From assembly GCF_027359595.1 (NCBI RefSeq), contig NZ_CP114783.1, positions 1,612,001 through 1,676,000 on the forward strand: a DNA stretch of 64,000 bases. Reading direction: 5' to 3'. Both the position numbers and the translations under genes were made by a program. The first letter of the stretch is position 1. The number at the start of each line of letters is the position of its first letter. This DNA is from Prochlorococcus marinus str. MIT 0912. Its GTDB lineage: Bacteria; Cyanobacteriota; Cyanobacteriia; PCC-6307; Cyanobiaceae. A model generated the notes under the pieces. The model ran no database searches and was not told the origin of the DNA. It saw only the letters and a list, made by a program, of their open reading frames with translations. Of the stretch, positions 27,767-38,893 are shown one piece after another.

Positions 27767-28381
27767 TTATGATTTGAAACTATTTAGATAAGGTAGATTA
27801 TTGACTGTATCTTTGATTCTTTCCTCTTCATCTAATAGTTGAGAAGTCGCATCCCATTTCCCTGAATAAAGCATCTTGTATGCTCCTTCTTCAAGATTGA
27901 GTTTGAAACTTTCTTTTTCATTAGAAATTGATAGTTCTTTTAGATTAAAATCCCAAATCTGAGTGGGATTCTGATTGACTAGGTTTTGTAATTTATTAAT
28001 TTCTTGTTTTGAAGATGTTATGCAAGGTATGCCTAGTGCAAGACAATTCCCAAAGAAAATTTCAGCAAAACTTTCTCCTACAATTAATCTTATTCCCCAT
28101 CTCATGAGAGCCTGTGGGGCATGTTCTCGACTTGAACCACAGCCAAAATTATCATTAACAACAAGAATATTTGCTCCTTTATTTTGATCGAGGTCAAAGG
28201 GGTGATTGCCTTTTAGTTCTTTTCTGTCATCTGCAAAGACTTGTTCTCCTAATGCGGAAAAACTTACACATTTGAGAAATCTTGCAGGAATAATTCTGTC
28301 AGTATCAATATCATTGCCTTTAATAACAAAGCTGCGGCCTCTAATTGCTTTGATTTCACCTTTTGGGAATTCCTGTTTCAT
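27767..28381 (-). CDS. leuD: 3-isopropylmalate dehydratase small subunit
   Basis: 204 residues, swivelling domain of isopropylmalate isomerase in leucine synthesis. Signatures: GNDIDTDRIIPARFL near residue 22, NFGCGSSREHAPQAL near residue 79, and FAEIFFGNCLALGIPC. Located 24 nt after leuC on the same strand; the two subunits form the enzyme. Convergent with the DUF3769 gene. Confidence 0.96.
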   Translation of the reverse strand: MKQEFPKGEIKAIRGRSFVIKGNDIDTDRIIPARFLKCVSFSALGEQVFADDRKELKGNHPFDLDQNKGANILVVNDNFGCGSSREHAPQALMRWGIRLIVGESFAEIFFGNCLALGIPCITSSKQEINKLQNLVNQNPTQIWDFNLKELSISNEKESFKLNLEEGAYKMLYSGKWDATSQLLDEEERIKDTVNNLPYLNSFKS

Positions 28382-28405
28382 AGATAGATAAGTTCTTTGT
28401 GGTTT

Positions 28406-29815
28406 TTACTCTTGGAGTAATTTTCTTACATCTGTAACCTTCCCATTTATTGCAGCAGCAGCAACCATTGCGGGACTCATCAATAAGGTTCTCCCATTTG
28501 CAGACCCTTGTCTCCCTTTAAAATTCCTATTACTTGAGCTAGCACTTATTTGTCTTCCCTCTAACTTGTCTGAATTCATAGCTAGGCACATTGAGCAACC
28601 TGGTTCTCGCCATTCAAAACCTGCTGTAAGAAATATCTTATCTATTCCTTTCTGCTTGGCCTCCTTTGCAACCTTTTGGGAACCAGGTACAACAAATGCT
28701 CTAATCCCAGTGGCGACTCTATGACCTTGAACAATTTTAGATGCCTCTTGGAGATCACTTAATCTTCCATTCGTACAGCTACCTATAAAGCAAACATCTA
28801 TTGATGTTCCTTCAATAGGCTTGTCTGGCTCTAGATTCATATATTTGCATGCATCTTTAGCTATTTGTTGCTCATTTTTTGGGAGCATCTCAGGATTTGG
28901 AATTTTTTCTTTGATTGAAATTCCTTGACCAGGAGTTATACCCCAAGTAACTGTTGGTTCTATTGATGATCCATCTAATTGAATTTCATCATCGAATTTA
29001 GCTTCAGAATCAGTAACTATACTTTTCCACCAATTAATAGCTTTATCCCATTCTTGACCTTTAGGAGAATATTCTTTGCCTTTGAGATATTTAAAAGTAG
29101 TTTCATCTGGATTGATATATCCACATCTTGCCCCTCCTTCAATAGCCATATTGCATATTGTCATTCTTCCTTCCATTGAAAGTTTTTCTATTGCAGGCCC
29201 AGCAAATTCATAGGCAAACCCAACTCCTCCTTTGACTCCAAGCAAACGAATGATATGGAGAATAAGGTCTTTGGCATAAACTCCCTTTTGCAATGAACCG
29301 TCTACCCATATTCTTCTTACTTTTAGTTTTTTCATCGCCAAACTTTGACTGGCTAAAACATCTCGAACTTGACTTGTTCCAATACCGAATGCAATTGCTC
29401 CAAATGCACCATGCGTTGAGGTGTGTGAATCTCCGCAAGCCACAGTCATTCCGGGTTGGGTCAATCCTAATTCTGGAGCCATAACATGAACTACCCCTTG
29501 AGAATTGCTTCCAATTCCGTGAAATTTTATTCCATGGGATTTACAGTTTTTTTCTAAAGTAGTCAGCATTTCCTCTGCTAGAGGATCGCTAAAAGGACGC
29601 TGCTGGTTTATTGTTGGGACTATATGATCAACCGTTGCAACTGTTAAATTAGGGAATTTGACATCAAGATTTTTTTCATTCAGAGCAGAAAAAGCTTGAG
29701 GACTTGTAACTTCGTGTATCAAATGCAGACCAACAAAAAGTTGGGTTGATCCCCCAGGTAGTTCTTTTACCTGATGGAAGTTCCAAACTTTGTCGTAGAG
29801 GGTTCCAGAACTCAA
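28406..29815 (-). CDS. leuC: 3-isopropylmalate dehydratase large subunit
   Basis: 469 residues of the aconitase superfamily carrying the 4Fe-4S cluster. Cys ligands lie in [10 protein letters not shown] and in the paired motif [27 protein letters not shown] and [19 protein letters not shown] are typical. ATG start at 29815, 16 nt after the cinA stop. Forms isopropylmalate isomerase with LeuD downstream. Confidence 0.97.
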   Translation of the reverse strand: MSSGTLYDKVWNFHQVKELPGGSTQLFVGLHLIHEVTSPQAFSALNEKNLDVKFPNLTVATVDHIVPTINQQRPFSDPLAEEMLTTLEKNCKSHGIKFHGIGSNSQGVVHVMAPELGLTQPGMTVACGDSHTSTHGAFGAIAFGIGTSQVRDVLASQSLAMKKLKVRRIWVDGSLQKGVYAKDLILHIIRLLGVKGGVGFAYEFAGPAIEKLSMEGRMTICNMAIEGGARCGYINPDETTFKYLKGKEYSPKGQEWDKAINWWKSIVTDSEAKFDDEIQLDGSSIEPTVTWGITPGQGISIKEKIPNPEMLPKNEQQIAKDACKYMNLEPDKPIEGTSIDVCFIGSCTNGRLSDLQEASKIVQGHRVATGIRAFVVPGSQKVAKEAKQKGIDKIFLTAGFEWREPGCSMCLAMNSDKLEGRQISASSSNRNFKGRQGSANGRTLLMSPAMVAAAAINGKVTDVRKLLQE

Positions 29816-29831
29816 CTTTCAAATCCAATAA

Positions 29832-31130
29832 TTAGGACTTAGTTTCCATGATTATAGATAAACGTAATCTATCAAGAGCATTTAAAACGCTTAATTTTTG
29901 AATATCTTCTCTTGTTTTATTAGATCCAAATCTCTCTTCCCATGAAATAAGGCTTTTTGGCCCTTTAATACAAAAATTAACTAGTCCAACTGGTTTTAAT
30001 TTACTTCCTCCTGTTGGCCCTGCAATTCCACTGACAGCTATAGCCCAGTTAACTTTGAATTGTTTTTGGACACCTCTCGCCATTAATTCAACTACTGGCT
30101 TTGAGACCGCACCATAGCTTTTAATTATTTCCTCAGGTACACCTAAAACTCTTTGCTTGATTAAATTGTTGTATGCGATGATTCCTCCATGAAAAATCTT
30201 TGAAGATCCAGGGATTTTTGTCAGCTTAGAACCTATCCCACCTCCAGTACATGATTCGGCAACAGCAATAGTTTCTTTTCTTTTAAGTAATAATTTAAAT
30301 ACTATTTCTTCAAGAGTTACATTATTTACCCCAAAGAATTTTAATCCAGTGAATTGAGTTATCTCTTTTTCAATAGGTTTTATCAATTTATTAGTTTCTT
30401 CTAAATTATCTCCATTTGCTGTGATGCGTACCTTTACTTCTCCAGTGCTTGCATAAGTAGCAATAGTAGGGTTTTCTCCTTTAAGTAAGTGTTTGATTTT
30501 GTCAGCTAGTGATGATTCACTTATTCCCGCAAAATGTAAAACTTTGCTAGAGATAATTTTTTTCGAGAAATTATTATTAATCAACCATTTTTCTACTTCA
30601 TTAATCCACATTTCTTTTAATTCACTTGGAACTCCAGGGAAAGTAAGAATTGTAAAATTATTCTTTGGACTCCATATAAATCCTGGAGCTGTTCCTGAGT
30701 AATTGTTTATAATTTTAGAACCTTTTGGGACTAAGGATTGCTTCTTTTGACTCTCAGATAACTTACTTTTCTTATCTCTTGATTTGTTTTTCAAATCAAG
30801 CAAAATATCATTTCTCTGTTCTAGTGGGGTGTTAAAAGTTTCAGCAATTACCTGCGTTGTTATATCATCAGGTGTGGGTCCAAGACCACCAGTTGTTATT
30901 AGAATTGCTGATCGATTAGATGCCTCAAGTATTGCTTCTTTTAATCTGGCAGAGTTGTCTCCGATAACGGTTTGCCTGAAATGTGGAATACCTAAAATTG
31001 CTAATTGTTCTGCTATCCATTGAGAATTAGTATTAACGATGTTTCCTAGAAGTATTTCACTTCCAATGCATAAAACCTCTGCTCCAAATTTATTTTTATT
31101 GTTAATATTGATTTCTTTAAATCCTCTCAC
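29832..31130 (-). CDS. cinA: CinA family protein (MoaB-like domain plus amidohydrolase domain)
   Basis: 432 residues. The N-terminal molybdopterin-binding-like domain (about 14-180) shows [19 protein letters not shown] and [11 protein letters not shown]. The C-terminal nicotinamide-nucleotide amidase-type domain (about 270-425) shows [16 protein letters not shown] and [11 protein letters not shown]. Likely works in NMN deamidation and ADP-ribose turnover; the competence link is historical. The start overlaps the glyA 3' end by 14 nt, so translation is probably coupled. Confidence 0.93.
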   Translation of the reverse strand: MRGFKEININNKNKFGAEVLCIGSEILLGNIVNTNSQWIAEQLAILGIPHFRQTVIGDNSARLKEAILEASNRSAILITTGGLGPTPDDITTQVIAETFNTPLEQRNDILLDLKNKSRDKKSKLSESQKKQSLVPKGSKIINNYSGTAPGFIWSPKNNFTILTFPGVPSELKEMWINEVEKWLINNNFSKKIISSKVLHFAGISESSLADKIKHLLKGENPTIATYASTGEVKVRITANGDNLEETNKLIKPIEKEITQFTGLKFFGVNNVTLEEIVFKLLLKRKETIAVAESCTGGGIGSKLTKIPGSSKIFHGGIIAYNNLIKQRVLGVPEEIIKSYGAVSKPVVELMARGVQKQFKVNWAIAVSGIAGPTGGSKLKPVGLVNFCIKGPKSLISWEERFGSNKTREDIQKLSVLNALDRLRLSIIMETKS

Positions 31131-32373
31131 TATATAAAGGAAACTTATTACAAAGTTCAGATACTTTTTGGATTGACGCTTCCTTTATTTTTTCATCGTT
31201 TGGATTAAGCAGTCTATCTGCAATGATATTTCCAACTTCCTCAAAGGCTAGTTCATCAAACCCCCTAGTTGTAAGAGCTGCTGAACCTAGCCTTAGCCCA
31301 CTAGTAACAAATGGGGATTCGGGGTCAAAAGGTACCGTATTTTTGTTTGCGGTTATTTTGATATCACTAACTAACTGATCAGCAATTTTACCTGTCATCC
31401 CAATACTTCTAAGGTCAAGAAGAACAATATGATTATCAGTCCCTTTGCTTACAACAGAAATACCTCTTTTTTGAAGTTGATTGGAAAGAACTTGTGCATT
31501 TGAGATTACTCTTTGGCTGTAGAGCCTGAATTCGGGTTCAGAAGCTTCTTGGAATGCCACAGCCTTCGCCGCTATTACATGTTCTAGAGGACCTCCTTGG
31601 GTGCCTGGAAATACTGCCTTATCGAGCTTTCTCCCAAGCTCTTCATCTTTTGAGAGAATTAGTCCCCCCCTTGGCCCTCTGAGAGTTTTGTGAGTGGTTG
31701 TTGTAACTACATCACAATATGGGATTGGACTTGGGTGTAGACCACTAGCTACTAAACCAGCAATGTGAGCAATATCAGCTAATAAATAAGCCTTTACTTC
31801 ATCAGCTATTGATCTAAAAGCCTGGAAGTCAATTTTTCTTGGATACGCAGAGAATCCACAAATAATTAGTTTTGGTTGATTTTCAATTGCTTTTTTTCTA
31901 ATTGCTTCCATATCGAGTATTTCGGTCGTTTTATCAACTTCGTAGTGGCATGTCTTAAACCATTTGCCACTGACATTTACAGGTGAACCATGTGTGAGGT
32001 GACCTCCATGAGATAGGTCCATCCCCATGATTGTGTCGCCAGGTTTGAGAAGGCTTAGGAAAACTGCAAAGTTAGCTTGTGCCCCGCTGTGTGGTTGGAC
32101 ATTCGCCCAGTTAGCACCAAAAAGGGTTTTTGCTCTTTCGATTGCTAACTGCTCAATTCCATCGATATATTCACATCCTCCGTAATATCTTTTTTTGGGG
32201 AGACCTTCAGCATATTTATTTGTTAGGACCGATCCCTGTGCTTCCATTACTGCCTTTGAGGCGAAATTCTCACTTGCAATCAGCTCTAAATGAGTTTCTT
32301 GTCTTGATAATTCATTGTTTATTAACTTCGCAATACTTGGATCACATTCCATCAAAGAAGATTGAATAGTCAC
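31117..32373 (-). CDS. glyA: Serine hydroxymethyltransferase
   Basis: 418-residue PLP enzyme converting serine and tetrahydrofolate to glycine and methylene-THF. Signatures: [16 protein letters not shown] near residue 35, [19 protein letters not shown], and the PLP-lysine motif [14 protein letters not shown] near residue 230. ATG start at 32373. First gene of a minus-strand run glyA-cinA-leuC-leuD; tRNA-Arg lies just upstream. Confidence 0.97.
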   Translation of the reverse strand: MTIQSSLMECDPSIAKLINNELSRQETHLELIASENFASKAVMEAQGSVLTNKYAEGLPKKRYYGGCEYIDGIEQLAIERAKTLFGANWANVQPHSGAQANFAVFLSLLKPGDTIMGMDLSHGGHLTHGSPVNVSGKWFKTCHYEVDKTTEILDMEAIRKKAIENQPKLIICGFSAYPRKIDFQAFRSIADEVKAYLLADIAHIAGLVASGLHPSPIPYCDVVTTTTHKTLRGPRGGLILSKDEELGRKLDKAVFPGTQGGPLEHVIAAKAVAFQEASEPEFRLYSQRVISNAQVLSNQLQKRGISVVSKGTDNHIVLLDLRSIGMTGKIADQLVSDIKITANKNTVPFDPESPFVTSGLRLGSAALTTRGFDELAFEEVGNIIADRLLNPNDEKIKEASIQKVSELCNKFPLYSERI

Positions 32374-32476
32374 TTTATTCCTTTATTTATGATGTGATAG
32401 TAGGCATATGTTTAGTCTAATGAGAAAAAACTTTCTCTTATTTTCTGTTTATATAAGGATTTACAAATTTTTCAAA

Positions 32477-32550
32477 CGCGCCTGGAGAGATTCGAACTCC
32501 CGACCCTCTGATCCGTAGTCAGATGCTCTAATCCGCTGAGCTACAGGCGC
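32477..32550 (-). tRNA. tRNA-Arg (anticodon ACG)
   Basis: Minus-strand cloverleaf of 74 nt: acceptor GCGCCTG/CAGGCGC, D arm GCTCAGCGGATTAGAGC, anticodon arm TCTGA-CTACGGA-TCAGA with anticodon ACG, T arm GGGAGTTCGAATCTC. Discriminator G, CCA not encoded. The A34 is expected to be edited to inosine. Confidence 0.95.
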
Positions 32551-32730
32551 ATAAAAAAACAATATCAGATTGACTCCCAAAGAATAGGGAAATATGTTTG
32601 TATCTATGCCTTCAAATTGTCTAAAATACGATTTTGAAACTTAAAAAGTTATTTTTCCATTAATTCTTTTTTTGAGATAGTAACCACAATTTCTATCTAT
32701 GGTTATTGATAGTAGAAAAACTAAGTTTTC

Positions 32731-33027
32731 ATGACTACTTCTATCGATTCATCGCAAATTAATGAGCTAGCGGTGTCAATAGCTGACAGATTATTTATTC
32801 AAGTTGGAAATTGGAATCTTTATCTAGGCGATGCTGGGCTTGCAAAGGACTTAGCTATTGAATGTCAAGCTAACTTTGATCAAGGTTCAAATGTTGCAGC
32901 TAGAAAAGGTCTTGAAGCGATTCAAGTAAAACTTGGCGGAGGTAAAACGAGATTGCCATTATCAAAATTAATTCCACCAAATCAATTTTTTGACCTTGAG
33001 GACATTTTAGAACCCTATTGCAGATAA
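32731..33027 (+). CDS. DUF3181 family protein
   Basis: 98 residues, soluble. QINELAVSIADRLFIQVGNWNLYLGDAGLAKDLAIE and the C-terminal LPLSKLIPPNQFFDLEDILEPYCR have the look of the cyanobacterial DUF3181 family. No known function. ATG at 32731. It precedes another small conserved-type gene by 40 nt on the same strand. Confidence 0.75.
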   Translation: MTTSIDSSQINELAVSIADRLFIQVGNWNLYLGDAGLAKDLAIECQANFDQGSNVAARKGLEAIQVKLGGGKTRLPLSKLIPPNQFFDLEDILEPYCR

Positions 33028-33067
33028 GATTTGATCAATTGCTTTATTATTCTTGCTAATAATCCAG

Positions 33068-33316
33068 GTGACTAATGCCAGAGAGGTTGTAAGGCAGCGA
33101 ATTGGTCGCTTAGGAGAAAGACTTATAGGGAAAATTGCTGATGCTGATGCACAGGTTGAAAAGGAATTAATGAAAGAGATGGAAATAGCTTTTCAAGAGT
33201 TTGGTATTGAAGCAAGAATTCTCTCAGTAAGTGGGGTGAAAACTGATGAAATGAACTGTTTAGAAATCCCACTTAAAGTTAGATCAGAAAAAGATATTTT
33301 TCTTAAAGAGGAATAA
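33068..33316 (+). CDS. Small conserved hypothetical protein
   Basis: 82 residues from the GTG at 33068 (MTNAREVVRQRIGRLGERL); the frame is open to a TTG at 33053 but the homologous cyanobacterial proteins I recall begin at the TNAREVV segment. Mostly helical with alternating charges, then EFGIEARILSVSGV and CLEIPLKVRSEKD. No motif to suggest a role. Probably co-transcribed with the DUF3181 gene. Overlaps the convergent murJ stop by 14 nt. Confidence 0.7.
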   Translation: MTNAREVVRQRIGRLGERLIGKIADADAQVEKELMKEMEIAFQEFGIEARILSVSGVKTDEMNCLEIPLKVRSEKDIFLKEE

Positions 33317-34910
33317 ATTTCTCTTTGAAATACTTATTTAAACTATCAATATCATCAATTTTAAGAATAATTGCTAGAAAATAGAATATAACAAGACTAA
33401 TTCCAGATGAGATTAAAATTTTAAATAATAAATTAAAGAAAGTATAGGGTAAATATATTATTTTAAAAATAAAAAATGAGCTAATACCAGAAATCAAACC
33501 AATCAAAATAATTCTAAGAGTTTGAGATACTATTTTGAATAATTTCAGATGATCTAGCTTCTTATTTAATTTCAATAGTAAAAGTATGCAAGCAAATAAG
33601 TTAACAAATGTAGTTGAATATACTAAACCATTTACGCCTAAGTTGATCGGAGATAGTTCTCCCCAAGGACTTGTTCCTCCTATTAAATACCAGTCAAAAA
33701 ACAAATTTAATAATATTGCTATAATAGATATTTTAAATGGTGTTTTTGAATCTTCAATACCATAAAATACTCTAACTAATAGATCTCTTAATAGATAAAA
33801 AGGCATACCTATTCCATATGCAATCAATAGTTGACTTACAATATCTATTGCATTTTGATTGAAGGAACCTCTTCCATAGATTAATATTACTATTGGAACA
33901 GATAGTGCAATGAATATCGAACCTAGGAATACCATCGATGAGGATGTCAAAATTAATCCTTGATGGATTTTCTTGATCAATTTCAAATGATTTTCTCGAG
34001 CTCTTAAGCTTACAAAAACAGGTAGTAATGGAATTAAAATAGAATTTGATATTATTCCAAGAGGAGCTTGAACTATAAAGTTTGCGTAACTTAGAGCAGC
34101 TGCAGCCCCAACTATCTTTGATGCAAAGAATAAATCAGTAATAACATTTATTTGCATCATACCTGAAGAAAGAGAAGCAGGGACAATCATTCTCCAGGCT
34201 CTTTTTAGTTCTGAATACTTTGTTTGAATTGAAAAACTTATAGTAAAAATTCCTTTTTTAATTAGAAAAGGTATTTGAATTAAATATTGAGATAGTGCTC
34301 CTATAAATGTTGCTTTTGCAAGAATAACTCCTCCTCTCAAATTTAATTCATATATATCAACTGAAGTTTCTTTATTTATCCAAAAGTTTGATACAGAAAT
34401 TATAATTATTAGACTTGAAATTAATGGAGATATAGATGGTATGAAAAATTCTTTTTTTGCATTTAGAGATCCAAAACCTATGCCTATTAGTCCTGATAAG
34501 AATATAATTGGAGACATTATTTTTAATTGAAAAGAAGCTATTTCTTTTGTCTCTGCTAATAAACTTGATCCAACTAAATTAATCAATAAATCGGATGAAA
34601 AGAAAATAAAAATACTTATTATTAATAGTATTAGAGATAGAATATTATTGATTGAATTGATAAGTAATCTACTATCAACTTTGTTTTTATCTGCTAATAA
34701 TGTAACCAAAGAGTTATGTAATGGTCCATTAATACCTCCTAAAAGAACCAAGAAAAATCCAGGTATAATATAAGCATAATTATATGCATCATATGCAGCG
34801 CTAATTCCGAAAGCACCAGCAATAACTAATTGCCTTGCCATCCCTACAAATTTGCTTAATAAAGTTCCTAGGCTTACGACGAAAGCAATTTCTTTGATTG
34901 ATTTCGGCAT
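33303..34910 (-). CDS. murJ: Lipid II flippase MurJ (MviN family)
   Basis: 535-residue polytopic membrane protein of the MOP superfamily with about 14 hydrophobic segments. The start region IAFVVSLGTLLSKFVGMARQ and the AAYDAYNYAYIIPGFF stretch match MurJ, as do the conserved Arg in the first helix region and GINGPLHNSLVTLL. It exports lipid II for peptidoglycan synthesis. ATG at 34910. Divergent from sfsA (75-nt gap). Confidence 0.92.
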   Translation of the reverse strand: MPKSIKEIAFVVSLGTLLSKFVGMARQLVIAGAFGISAAYDAYNYAYIIPGFFLVLLGGINGPLHNSLVTLLADKNKVDSRLLINSINNILSLILLIISIFIFFSSDLLINLVGSSLLAETKEIASFQLKIMSPIIFLSGLIGIGFGSLNAKKEFFIPSISPLISSLIIIISVSNFWINKETSVDIYELNLRGGVILAKATFIGALSQYLIQIPFLIKKGIFTISFSIQTKYSELKRAWRMIVPASLSSGMMQINVITDLFFASKIVGAAAALSYANFIVQAPLGIISNSILIPLLPVFVSLRARENHLKLIKKIHQGLILTSSSMVFLGSIFIALSVPIVILIYGRGSFNQNAIDIVSQLLIAYGIGMPFYLLRDLLVRVFYGIEDSKTPFKISIIAILLNLFFDWYLIGGTSPWGELSPINLGVNGLVYSTTFVNLFACILLLLKLNKKLDHLKLFKIVSQTLRIILIGLISGISSFFIFKIIYLPYTFFNLLFKILISSGISLVIFYFLAIILKIDDIDSLNKYFKEKFIPL

Positions 34911-34985
34911 GTTAGATTTGAAAAAAGAGAGCTTCCATTTTTCTAGAATATTTTGTAGTTCTTGTTTTAATTGGATGTTAATTAA

Positions 34986-35750
34986 GTGATTGAAATTGGG
35001 AAAACCATTATTAAGTTTCCCCCTCTTGTAGAGGGTATCTTAATTAAGAGATATAAGAGATTTTTGGCTGATGTTGAGTTGGCTGATGGTGAAATTGTTA
35101 CCGCTCATTGTGCAAATACAGGACCGATGAAAGGGGTTTTGTGGCCTGGTGGTCGTGTCAGACTTAAGTACTCTCCCTCGCCTAAACGTAAATTAGATTG
35201 GTCTTGGGAGCAAGCTGAGGTGCCAAGTCATAATGAGCTGAAGAGATGCTGGGTTGGTATAAACACATCTTTACCTAATAAATTGATTAGGAATTTGATT
35301 GAAGCGAATGGCTTAGAGAAGCAATTGGGTTTAATTGCAAATATCAAGCCTGAAGTTAAATATGGTTTAGAAGGTAAAAGTCGAATTGATTTATTACTTA
35401 AGCCAGAAACAAGCAATGCAGATAGTAGAAATATTTATATAGAGGTTAAAAATACAACTTGGTGTGAAAAAACTTTGGCTTTGTTCCCGGACACGGTAAC
35501 TACAAGAGGTCAAAAACATTTGAAGGAACTAATGAGTATTTCTCCTGATTCAAGAGCGGTTTTAATTCCTTGTATTAGTAGGAGTGATATGGAGATTTTT
35601 GCACCTTGTGATTTAGCAGATCAGTTGTACGGGAAATTATTTAGAGAGGCATTATCTCATGGGGTAGAGGTTATTCCATGTGCATTTGGTTTTTTTTCAG
35701 ACCGCATAACCTGGGAAGGTGTTAAACCCTTCCAGAGTTCACAAAAATAA
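34986..35750 (+). CDS. sfsA: Sugar fermentation stimulation protein homologue SfsA
   Basis: 254 residues. Typical SfsA pieces: [22 protein letters not shown] near the N-terminus, [22 protein letters not shown] (a nuclease-like E-x-K pattern) and [16 protein letters not shown]. The family has an N-terminal OB-like part and a C-terminal endonuclease-like fold; its true role is not settled. GTG start at 34986 (MIEIGKTI). Confidence 0.92.
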   Translation: MIEIGKTIIKFPPLVEGILIKRYKRFLADVELADGEIVTAHCANTGPMKGVLWPGGRVRLKYSPSPKRKLDWSWEQAEVPSHNELKRCWVGINTSLPNKLIRNLIEANGLEKQLGLIANIKPEVKYGLEGKSRIDLLLKPETSNADSRNIYIEVKNTTWCEKTLALFPDTVTTRGQKHLKELMSISPDSRAVLIPCISRSDMEIFAPCDLADQLYGKLFREALSHGVEVIPCAFGFFSDRITWEGVKPFQSSQK

Positions 35751-35910
35751 AACATCTAGAACAAAATAATTCAGCAGGTCTATTTTTACTATTTGAGCTA
35801 GGTTTTTATTTTGACTTGTAATTTTGGGAATTAAATCAATTTGAAATTTCACCAATTTACCAGAAAAATGTGTAAATAAGAACATGTCTGTAGTACCAAA
35901 CTGTTTTTTT

Positions 35911-35924
35911 GTATAAACACCTAC
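35911..35924 (+). promoter_or_regulatory. NtcA box of the amt promoter
   Basis: GTATAAACACCTAC is an exact GTA-N8-TAC. A -10-like CATATT starts 23 nt downstream (35948-35953), the classic spacing for an NtcA-activated class II promoter, placing transcription start about 50 nt before the amt ATG at 36014. Strong fit with known nitrogen control of ammonium transporters. Confidence 0.75.
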
Positions 35925-36013
35925 ATCTTGTCAGTATGAGTTGCATTCATATTGTTAATTGTATAAATTTTGGATTAACTATCCATTTCTTTTTTTCGAA
36001 GTAAGCATCATTT

Positions 36014-37504
36014 ATGACCACTGCTTTGCAATCGCCACCAAGGCGAAGTACTTCTCGTCTTCAAGACGCAAGTCTTTTGAACGGGCCAATGCTTCTTCTA
36101 AGAAGCATTAAAGGTTTTAGAAGAAGTCAATCTTGGGCTTGGCTAGCTTCAATCCCATTGGCACTTTTAGGATTAGGTGTTTTCACTTTCTCTGCTAGAG
36201 CTGAGGTTGCACTTTCAGATTTAACTGGACCTCAAGCTGCTGCATTCTTGGCAGATAATCTTTGGCTTTTCATAGCCACAATCCTCGTTATTTTTATGAA
36301 CGCAGGATTTGCAATGGTTGAAGCTGGTATGTGCCGCCAAAAAAATGCGGTCAACATATTAGCTAAAAACTTATTTGTTTTTGCACTTGCTGTTACTGCC
36401 TATTGGGTAATTGGATATTCCCTAATGTATGGCGGTTCAGTGATTGATGGTTGGCTTTATTTCCAAGGCTTATTCGTTGATCCTGATCCATCAGGTGCAT
36501 TAGAATGCGCAGCTGCTGGTGATACAGGATGTCTTGTTCCAGCAGTTGATTTCCTTTTCCAATCTGCTTTTGCTGGAACTGCTGCAACGATCGTTTCTGG
36601 ATTAGTTGCTGAGAGAGTCAAATTTGGTGAATTTGTCGTTTTCTCTGTAGTTTTAACTGCTTTTATTTATCCAATCGCAGGTAGCTGGCAGTGGAATGGT
36701 GGATGGCTTGCTGAACTTGGCTTTATTGATTTTGCTGGTTCATCTATTGTTCATTCCGTAGGAGGATGGGCAGGTCTTGTTGGAGCAATGCTTCTTGGGC
36801 CACGTATTGGCAAATTTGTAGATGGAAAAGCTCAAGCTATGCCTGGTCATAATATGGCTATCGCAACTTTAGGAGCGCTAATTCTTTGGATTGGTTGGTA
36901 TGGATTTAATCCAGGTTCTGAATTAGCAATGGATCAATATGTTGCTTATGTTGCAGTAACAACAACTTTGGCAGCAGCTGGTGGTGCAATTGCGGCTACA
37001 GTTTTATCTACCATTACCTCTGGTAAGCCTGATCTAACCATGATCATCAACGGTATTCTTGCTGGCTTAGTAAGTATCACTGCTGGTTGTGGCAATATGA
37101 CTTTTGCTGGATCTTGGCTTGCTGGTGCAGTCGGTGGATTAATAGTTGTAGTTGCAGTAGCTGCTTTAGATTCCGCAGGTATTGATGATCCTGTTGGTGC
37201 TTTCTCCGTTCACGGAGTTTGCGGCGTTTGGGGAACTGTAGTTATCGGCCTTTGGGGTGTTGATGGCATGGACCCTGGAGCTGCAGGAATTGGTCTTCTC
37301 AATGGAGGAGGAATTAGCCAGTTCTTCATTCAAGCATTAGGCGCAGCTGCTTATGGTATCTGGACTGTCGTCACATGCTGGATTGCTTGGCAAATTATTG
37401 GTGGCTTCTTCGGAGGAATCAGAGTTAGCGAATCAGAAGAGACCCAAGGCCTTGATATTGGTGAGCATGGAATGGAAGCTTATCCTGACTTTGCTTCTAG
37501 CTAG
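36014..37504 (+). CDS. amt: Ammonium transporter Amt
   Basis: 496 residues, an Amt/MEP/Rh channel with 11 predicted spans. The N-terminus has a basic 35-residue leader, then a signal-like hydrophobic segment (about 42-60) ending in SARAE. Conserved pieces include LVIFMNAGFAMVEAGMCRQKN, SIVHSVGGWAGLVGA (His of the pore), PGHNMAIATLGALILWIGWYG and FSVHGVCGVWG (second pore His). The promoter has a perfect NtcA box, and a long terminator hairpin follows. Confidence 0.97.
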   Translation: MTTALQSPPRRSTSRLQDASLLNGPMLLLRSIKGFRRSQSWAWLASIPLALLGLGVFTFSARAEVALSDLTGPQAAAFLADNLWLFIATILVIFMNAGFAMVEAGMCRQKNAVNILAKNLFVFALAVTAYWVIGYSLMYGGSVIDGWLYFQGLFVDPDPSGALECAAAGDTGCLVPAVDFLFQSAFAGTAATIVSGLVAERVKFGEFVVFSVVLTAFIYPIAGSWQWNGGWLAELGFIDFAGSSIVHSVGGWAGLVGAMLLGPRIGKFVDGKAQAMPGHNMAIATLGALILWIGWYGFNPGSELAMDQYVAYVAVTTTLAAAGGAIAATVLSTITSGKPDLTMIINGILAGLVSITAGCGNMTFAGSWLAGAVGGLIVVVAVAALDSAGIDDPVGAFSVHGVCGVWGTVVIGLWGVDGMDPGAAGIGLLNGGGISQFFIQALGAAAYGIWTVVTCWIAWQIIGGFFGGIRVSESEETQGLDIGEHGMEAYPDFASS

Positions 37505-37527
37505 TTCACTTGTTTAATTCTCTAACT

Positions 37528-37582
37528 TTAAACCACACTAAAAAAGCCCGGATAAATTCCGGGCTTTTTTAGTGTGGTTTAA
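37528..37582. terminator. Long perfect hairpin terminator after amt
   Basis: A 24-bp perfect inverted repeat (37528-37551 with 37559-37582) around the loop ATAAATT, with GCCCGG/CCGGGC at the core and A6/T6 inside the stem. It ends 46 nt before ispH. The T run after the GC core lets the inner part act as a normal intrinsic terminator; the extra outer 10 bp are unusual. Confidence 0.9.
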
Positions 37583-37627
37583 TAGTTATCGGAATCCTAT
37601 CAATTTGTTTTTAACTATTTAATTGAA

Positions 37628-38830
37628 ATGGATACTCAAGCATTCAAGCAAACTCTTCATAAATCTGATCGTTACAATCGGAGAGGATTTGGCTCAGCGA
37701 ATAAACGAGCTCAAGCGCTGGCAGAGGCTTATCAAAGTGGGTTAATTGGATCTATTAGAGATAATGGAAATGAATTAGAACATGGTCGCCTCAAAGTCAA
37801 AATTGCAGAGGCTTTTGGATTTTGTTGGGGAGTAGAAAGAGCTGTAGCAATGGCTTACGAGACTAGAAAGCACTATCCGAATGAAAAGATATGGATTACT
37901 AATGAGATTATTCATAACCCCTCAGTAAATGATCAGCTTAGAAAAATGGATGTTCTTTTTATTACTGAGGAGAAAGGTATCAAAGACTTTTCAGGAGTGA
38001 AAGATGGTGATGTAGTAATTCTTCCTGCATTTGGTGCGACAGTTCAAGATATGAAAATGTTGCATGACAGAGGCTGTCATATCATTGATACCACTTGTCC
38101 ATGGGTTTCAAAAGTTTGGCACACCGTTGAAAAGCATAAAAAACATACATTTACTTCCATTATTCATGGTAAATATAAGCACGAAGAAACACTCGCTACT
38201 AGTTCTTTTGCTGGAACTTATCTAGTTGTATTTGACCTCGATGAAGCCAATTATGTAGCTGAATATATTCTTGGTAAAGGAAATAGAGCAGAATTCTTAA
38301 AGCGTTTTGCTAAAGCCTCCTCCGCAGGGTTTGATCCAGATAAGGATTTAAAAAGAATAGGAGTCGCTAATCAGACAACTATGCTTAAAAGTGAAACCGA
38401 AGAGATTGGAAAATTATTCGAAAAAACTATGTTAAAACAATATGGTCCTGCTGAATTAAATCAACATTTCCTAGCTTTTAATACTATTTGTGATGCTACT
38501 GAGGAACGACAAGGAGCAATGTTCTCTCTTGTTGATGAGCCACTCGATCTTATGGTTGTTATTGGTGGTTATAATTCCTCGAATACCACTCATCTTCAAG
38601 AAATAGCTGTTAGTAGGGGAATTCGCTCATTTCACATTGATACGCCTGAACGAATTGGAGAAGAAACAAATACAATTACTCATATGCCACTTGAAGGAGA
38701 ATTAATTACTGAGAAGGAATTTCTTCCAACTGGCAATATAAAGGTTGGTATTACATCAGGTGCTTCTACTCCAGATCGTGTGGTTGAGCATGTTATTCAT
38801 AAGCTGATGAAAATAAGTGAAAAAGATTAA
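37628..38830 (+). CDS. ispH: 4-hydroxy-3-methylbut-2-enyl diphosphate reductase
   Basis: Last enzyme of the MEP isoprenoid pathway, a 4Fe-4S protein. 400 residues, the long cyanobacterial/plant-type form. The three cluster Cys are in [23 protein letters not shown] and [11 protein letters not shown]. The [15 protein letters not shown] and TSGASTPD motifs complete the active site. ATG at 37628. Feeds carotenoid and chlorophyll precursors. Confidence 0.96.
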   Translation: MDTQAFKQTLHKSDRYNRRGFGSANKRAQALAEAYQSGLIGSIRDNGNELEHGRLKVKIAEAFGFCWGVERAVAMAYETRKHYPNEKIWITNEIIHNPSVNDQLRKMDVLFITEEKGIKDFSGVKDGDVVILPAFGATVQDMKMLHDRGCHIIDTTCPWVSKVWHTVEKHKKHTFTSIIHGKYKHEETLATSSFAGTYLVVFDLDEANYVAEYILGKGNRAEFLKRFAKASSAGFDPDKDLKRIGVANQTTMLKSETEEIGKLFEKTMLKQYGPAELNQHFLAFNTICDATEERQGAMFSLVDEPLDLMVVIGGYNSSNTTHLQEIAVSRGIRSFHIDTPERIGEETNTITHMPLEGELITEKEFLPTGNIKVGITSGASTPDRVVEHVIHKLMKISEKD

Positions 38831-38893
38831 TTAGGATAAATCACAATTTTGACCCAATTTCTCGTAGGATGAATTAATAACTTTTAGTGGAAG

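Noticed and set aside
32640..32730. Inverted repeat AACCA...TGGTT before the DUF3181 gene as a riboswitch
   Set aside because: Pairing is short and imperfect, with no T tract and no resemblance to any riboswitch class I know.
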